From positions 85,354,281-85,418,280 of the forward strand of contig NC_055999.1 of assembly GCF_018446385.1 (NCBI RefSeq): a stretch of DNA of 64,000 bases. Reading direction: 5' to 3'. Shown one piece after another: positions 59,350-64,000 of the stretch; the stretch's first letter is position 1, and every line of letters begins with the position of its first letter. The notes under the pieces are model-generated. The model saw only the letters and a program-made list of their open reading frames with translations, searched no databases and was not told where the DNA came from. This stretch comes from Zingiber officinale (Eukaryota; Streptophyta; Magnoliopsida; Zingiberales; Zingiberaceae). Both the position numbers and the translations under genes were made by a program.

Positions 59350-61364
59350 CCAAGGCTTTAAAGCCTAAGAGGTCATTAGGAGGTTGCTAGGAAGTCATCC
59401 CTAGTGAATTTTAGTGAACCCAATGAGCTCAAGTAGGTATTGGGTTCCTAGGACATTTTCTCTACCCATAGATGGGTTAGAGTGTCAACTCCAATAAGAA
59501 GGGTAGTTAACCAACTTGAAATTGACACTCAAGGAGCATTTTCAAGGTTTTGGGAACCTTTGAAAATGAAATGGAATAATCTTTATCATTCACTCCTTGG
59601 AAGAGTAAAGTGTGCCAAAGTGAGAATATATTAATCTTACTTTAAATTGACACAATGTGGAAAAACCTAGAGAAATATCAAATTGGGATTTTTGATATTC
59701 TCTTAGGTAATCAAGGCAATCCGGGTCTTAATTTAGAAGTGCTACTCTTGTAAAATTTTTAAAATGGTATAAATCAAACAAGAGATCAAGAAATGCCAAT
59801 TTGGGTTTTGACATTTTCTTGGAGCACTTTGGGCAATCTAGGATTAGAATTTAAGTTAACTAAGTGATTAAGGATACTTAGATAGGTAATCTAGGTATTT
59901 TATTTGTGTTAACTTACCATGATTGTTTGCCATATGACATGTCATGACATCATGTTTAGTTTTATCATCATTTGAAATGTCATGATAGTGCTTAGGCTAG
60001 TTTATGTGTCATGCTCTATTTAAGTTTTCATACTTTATGCCATGACATCATGACATTGGCACATGTTTTCCATTTATGATATCATTTATGCCATGTCATC
60101 ATCTCTTGCATTAATAATCAATTGAATTGATTTAAGGATGAAGAACACATCTTGATATTGAGATCAAATTTGTGTTTAGAAAATGCATGAGACCTTAGCC
60201 TAAGTTGACCTTAACCCATATCTCACATCAAATTGACTTGAATGTGGTTTGATGCACCTTAGATGTGTGTGAGATATTAGGATCATGAGTTAGGATCAAG
60301 GTGCATAGTCATTGTACCTAGATGACCCTAATTCAAGAAATTAAGGATCATAGGGAAAGCTTGTGTACAAGTCATGTACATCTAGCCCTAAGATTATGGT
60401 CCTAAATTCAAATGGTTTTAAAAACATTTTAAAATTGATTTGAAAAACCTTGATGAAGCTTTCCTAGTGATAGCATTCTTCATTGAGCAAGATGATACAA
60501 AGATGACTTAAACTTGAACTATTTCAAAGTTTTTGAACTTTGTATCAAGATTGAAAAATGGAAACTATTTTCATAGAAAACTATTTTTCCTTGATAGTGT
60601 ATGACATGAGGAATGTATCCTCAAAGTTTCGTAATTTTTGGAATTTTCTGTAATTTTCTATGAGTTTCTGAACTTCTTCCGGGGAGAAAATCAGAAATCT
60701 CTGATTTCAGAGGCTGGATCGGTCACCGGACCGATCCAGGGAAGGCCTGATCGGTCTGGTGACCGATCAGTGACGATCCAGTGCGATCGGTGAAGCGTGG
60801 ATCGGTCTGGGGACCGATCCAGGGGGCTTCTGATCGGTCTGGGGACCGATCAGGGCGTGCCGAATTTCTGATTTTTCAGCTGTTGGTATGAAATTTCAGC
60901 TGGAAGTTGGGTTTTGTGGATTTCTAAAGGTTTGAAACTCTCCAAGACATTGTTGGTGCAATGGTCGAGGGGGAGTTGACTTTTAGGGGGAGTTTTTACT
61001 CCTTGAGGATTAGTGATATGGGATTATCACTAAGTTGGTTGTTGAGTTTAGTATCAAGGGGAGAGCGTTCATTGGAGAATTATTGGAGAACCCAAGTTAG
61101 GTTATCGGGTTAACCTAAGCTAGGGGAAGAATGTCAAGGAATGTTCGAGGAAGAACATTGGAATACTTTTTGATGTGTGTCAAAAAGGGGGAGAATTATT
61201 GGAGAACCCAAGTTAGGTTATCGGGTTAACCTAAGGGGAGAATGTCCGGAGAATGTTCAAGAAAAGAACATTGGACATTGGAAGATGGTTGGAAAACCTA
61301 AGTTAGGTTATCGGGTTAACCTAACTTGATTTTGGATTTTGTCAAACATCAAAAAGGGGGAGAT
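59350..61364 (+). mobile_element. non-coding interior of element G2
   Basis: No protease, integrase, RT or RNase H motif was seen. 60719-60860 contains five GATCGGTC/GACCGATC palindromes like those in U3. 61070-61320 has three copies of GAGAACCCAAGTTAGGTTA-type repeats with ATCGGGTTAACCTAA. AAAAAGGGGGAGAT (61351-61364) is the polypurine tract. Confidence 0.85.
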
Positions 61365-63039
61365 TGTTGGTACAACCTTAGGTCAAGGTTGACTTGGTTG
61401 ACCTGACTCGAGTTGACCTGACTCGAGTTGTGTTTTGATGTTTGACGATGTTTGACGAGAAGAGAGTTGTATTCTTGATGTTTGACAAGAATAGGTGTTC
61501 GGGAGATTGTAGGTGCAACCTTAGGTCAAGGTTGACCTGGTTGACCTGATTCGGGAAAAGTCCAAGCGGGGAGCTTGGCACGCGAAAAGTCAAGCAGGAG
61601 CTTGGCATTGGAAAAGTCAAGTATGGAGACTTGGCATCGGAAAAGTCCAAGCGGGGAGCTTGGCACGAGTCAAGCAAGGAGCTTGGCATTGGAAAATCCA
61701 AGTATGGAGACTTGGCTGGAAAAGTCCAAGCGAGGAGCTTGGCGCGCGAAAAGTCCAAGTATGGAGACTTGCACGGGAAAAGTCACAGTGAGTGAAGGCG
61801 GTGAGAAAGTCCTAAGCGGGATGTTAGGCGGTTGGAAAGTCCCGGTGAGTAGCGAGGGAAAAGTCCTAACTGGGATGTTAGGCGGTTAGTAAGTCCTGGT
61901 GAGTGAAGCCAGGCGGTGGAAAAGTCCTAACTGGGATGTTAGGCAATGAGAAAGTCCTAACTGGGATGTTAGGCAGTGTGGAAAGTCCTGGTGAGTGAAT
62001 CCAGGCAAGGGAAAATCCAGATGGATCAGGGATGATCGGACATCTGGTGTTGAGGAAAGTCCAAGTAGGTCAAAGGGATTGACCGGACACTTGGCAGGGA
62101 GTTCTAGCAGGTCAAGGGAGTGACCAGATGCTAGGGATGAAGTACCAATAGGTCAAGGTTGACCGGATATTGGTTTGGAAGTCTTGGGACTTGGTTTGGG
62201 CAAAAACCAAGCTGGATCGGTCACCGGACCGATCCGATGATCTATTTTCTCGATCGGTCGGTGACCGATCGAGATCGTAAGCTCTGTTGATTCTTGTCGA
62301 TCGGTGACCGATCGGAAAACAGGCGAAAGAAAGGCTGATCGGTCCGCGATCGGGCCATCTGATCGGTGCGTGGACCGATCGAGAGCATCGCGAGAAGGAA
62401 AGGAAGGGATCGATGCGTGGACGATCCACCTCTGATCGATGCGTGGACCGATCGGGTCTAAGCTGCTATGACGCGGCTAGTTTCTTTGTTTCTTCTTGGC
62501 GGTATAAAGGATCGAGGGCATCTGCTGTGCGTCGCTCTCCTTCTTCCTCTTCTTTCTGCTGCTGAGCTCTGCTGAGTTCTTGAAGCGTTGAAGCTTTGCG
62601 TGAGCTTCCTTTTGGCTGGGTCACCTGCTGTTGTAGGCGCTTGGAGCTGCTGCTTCTTCCAGTCGAAGAGAAGGCAAGCAAGAGTTTTCTTACTGTTGTA
62701 TTTCTTGCTGTCTTTCTTTGTATTTCTGTACTCTCCTTACTTGCTGTTGCAAGAGTGTGTTGTGGCGAGGTTTCTCCACCCATAAGGAGTTTGTATTAGC
62801 CGGTTCTCCGGGGACTCATCCACCGACGGATTGACTGGAGTCGTCCACCTTACGGACACGCCGAGGAGTAGGAGCCCTAATCTCCGAACCTCGTTACATC
62901 GGTTTGTTTGAGGTTTGTATTCTTCCTTTCGTTTCTAGTTTATTTTTCCGCTGCGCTAACGAATTGTAGGAAGAAACGAGCGATTTGGGGCGGCTATTCA
63001 CACCCCCCCTCTCTAGCCGAGTACGAAGAGATCCCAACA
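61365..63039 (+). repeat. 3' LTR of gag-only element G2
   Basis: It opens TGTTGGTACAACC and closes CCCAACA; flanking GAGAG at 63040-63044 matches 56256-56260, so the element is complete. Palindromes are at 62216-62455 and the TATA box at 62503-62510. The U5 half differs from the 5' LTR at only a handful of positions. Confidence 0.93.
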
Positions 63040-63235
63040 GAGAGGAGTGGAGAGGAGAAGGCGCTCGTGGAGAGGAGAAGGAGAGGAGAAGGCACTCGTG
63101 GAGAGGAGAAGGAGAGGAGAAGGCACTCGTGGAGAGGAGTGGAGAGGAGAACTCGTGGAGAGGAGTGGTGAGGAGAAGGCGCGCGCGCGTTGAGGGTTTA
63201 GAGTTTAGCAAAGCGAGGGCTGCGAATTTATTTTA
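63040..63235. repeat. GA-rich minisatellite of the CACTA, right part
   Basis: Units of GAGAGGAGAAGG(C/A)(G/A)CTCGTG are repeated five or six times, continuing 56200-56260. It ends in GCGCGCGCG and a short AT-rich piece before the subterminal repeats. Confidence 0.8.
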
Positions 63236-63249
63236 AGTGAGTTTAGGGG

Positions 63250-63445
63250 AAACATACACAACACTTTAAAAAACGTTTTTTAAAAAAATGTTGTCTTTGA
63301 CCATAAACAACAACACTAAAGACAACACTTCATTAAAAACCGTTGTCTTTAGTAAAAAGTAAATACCATAGACAACGCTTTTCACTAAAAGCGTTGTAAA
63401 ACAAAGAACGACAACGTTTTTATTAAAAAGCGTTGTCTATTGGGT
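63250..63445. repeat. right subterminal repeats of the CACTA
   Basis: ACAACGCTTTT and AAAAGCGTTGTC words repeated about seven times, matching the left end, next to the terminal TTCTTGTAGTG. Confidence 0.85.
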
Positions 63446-63473
63446 GTTGTTGAATGCAAAAATTCTTGTAGTG

Positions 63474-63759
63474 ATTGTTGTCACAATAGAGCTCTATGGG
63501 ATCTGCTATGCTAGGAACCACCCCAAGCTCAGTAATGAACTTGCGAATCCAAACTACCTCTTTTGCTGCTTCTAATGCAGCAATATACTCGGCCTCTGTT
63601 GTAGAATCAGTGATTGTGTCCTGCTTTGAACTCTTCCAACTCACAACACCACCATTTATGCAAAAACATGAACCCAGACTGTGGTCTATAATCATCCTGG
63701 TTAGTTTGAAAGCTGGTATCACTGTAACCCTTTATAGCTAGCTCGTCATCGCCTCCATA
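63474..63759 (-). pseudogene. Copia RNase H, N-terminal part (split by the CACTA element)
   Basis: The minus strand reads the RNase H stretch NGGVVSWKSSKQDTITDST, then EAEYIAALEAAKEVVW and PIELYCDNN. A frameshift lies at about 63660-63680, since YSDTSFQTN upstream is in another frame. It continues at 50362 on the far side of the CACTA. Confidence 0.9.
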
Positions 63760-64000
63760 CACTACAAGAAAAAAGCTAATAGACAACGCTTTTAAAGCGT
63801 TGTCTTTGTGCCTGAAAAAGCGTTGTTAAAAGCACTGTTGTTAAAAGTCTGCTCAACGACAACGCTTTTAAAGCGTTGTCGTTTGTAGCGAAGACAACGC
63901 TTTTGCAACGCTTTTAAAGCGTTGTTTTTGGTAGAAAAGACAACGCTTTTGCAACACTTTAAAAGCGTAGTCATGGTTTGCAAAGACAACACTATTACAA
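63760..64000. mobile_element. left end of a second CACTA element, runs out of the window
   Basis: CACTACAAGAAAAAAGCTAA is identical to the first CACTA over its terminal 20 bases, followed by the same subterminal AGACAACGCTTTTAAAGCGTTGTC words (at least eight). The other end, and hence the target duplication, is outside the window. Confidence 0.85.

Larger units (their letters stand above)
50363..63473. mobile_element. CACTA (En/Spm) transposon, 13.1 kb including a nested LTR element
   Basis: It begins CACTACAAGAAAAAAGC and ends with the inverse, TTCTTGTAGTG. The 3-bp duplication ATT lies at 50360-50362 and 63474-63476. Both ends carry subterminal repeats of the AAGACAACGCTTTTAAAGCGTTGTC type. 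Removing the nested LTR element (56261-63039 and one GAGAG) leaves about 6.3 kb. Inside, on the minus strand, are a Ulp1-like protease gene and gene fragments from a CDPK and a PP2A B' subunit. I found no TnpD/TNP2 transposase, so it is probably non-autonomous. Confidence 0.93.

Overview
This is nuclear DNA from a flowering plant. The evidence is four spliced genes with plant-type products (an LPxEWTY-family protein, a xyloglucan endotransglucosylase, an ABI-like SCAR/WAVE subunit and a UBC8-class ubiquitin E2), GT-AG introns, and many nested plant retrotransposons and DNA transposons. A monocot is plausible from the GC-rich exons and repeat style, but I cannot fix the species from the sequence alone.

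Layout. 1-8.8 kb is a nest of retroelements: a Tekay/Del-like Ty3/gypsy element (3' half of pol plus 3' LTR) inserted into the 5' LTR of a Copia element that has lost almost all of its interior, followed by an antisense LTR remnant. 9.3-14.1 kb holds two genes, a four-exon plant-specific gene ending LPEEWTY and a four-exon XTH. 14.6-18.4 kb is decayed LTR material and a wrecked gypsy pol. 18.4-21.4 kb is AT-rich and featureless. 21.8-24.4 kb is a nine-exon ABIL gene, followed by a Tourist-like MITE. 25.5-27.9 kb is antisense LTR debris. A SINE with a perfect 16-bp target duplication lies at 28.6 kb. 30.1-33.8 kb is a four-exon UBC gene.

35.4-64 kb is almost entirely mobile DNA. A gag-only Copia-like element (gag 35.4-37.0 kb, 3' LTR 39.2-42.3 kb) holds an antisense solo LTR. 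Then come another antisense Athila/Tat-like fragment, a 4.2-kb Tekay-like solo LTR with the perfect 5-bp target duplication AACCT, and an antisense Copia element. The Copia RNase H gene is split by a 13.1-kb CACTA transposon (TSD ATT). That CACTA carries a Ulp1-like protease gene and captured fragments of a calcium-dependent protein kinase and a PP2A B' subunit. It is itself split by a complete 6.8-kb gag-only LTR element (TSD GAGAG). A second CACTA starts at 63,760 in the same Copia gene.

Most notable signals: (1) palindromic arrays just upstream of the TATA box in several otherwise different LTR families, each family with its own palindrome; (2) an antisense tRNA-like cassette about 0.1 kb into both Tekay-type LTRs; (3) two diverged gag-only elements sharing one architecture; (4) the gene-capturing CACTA and the readable order of nested insertions.
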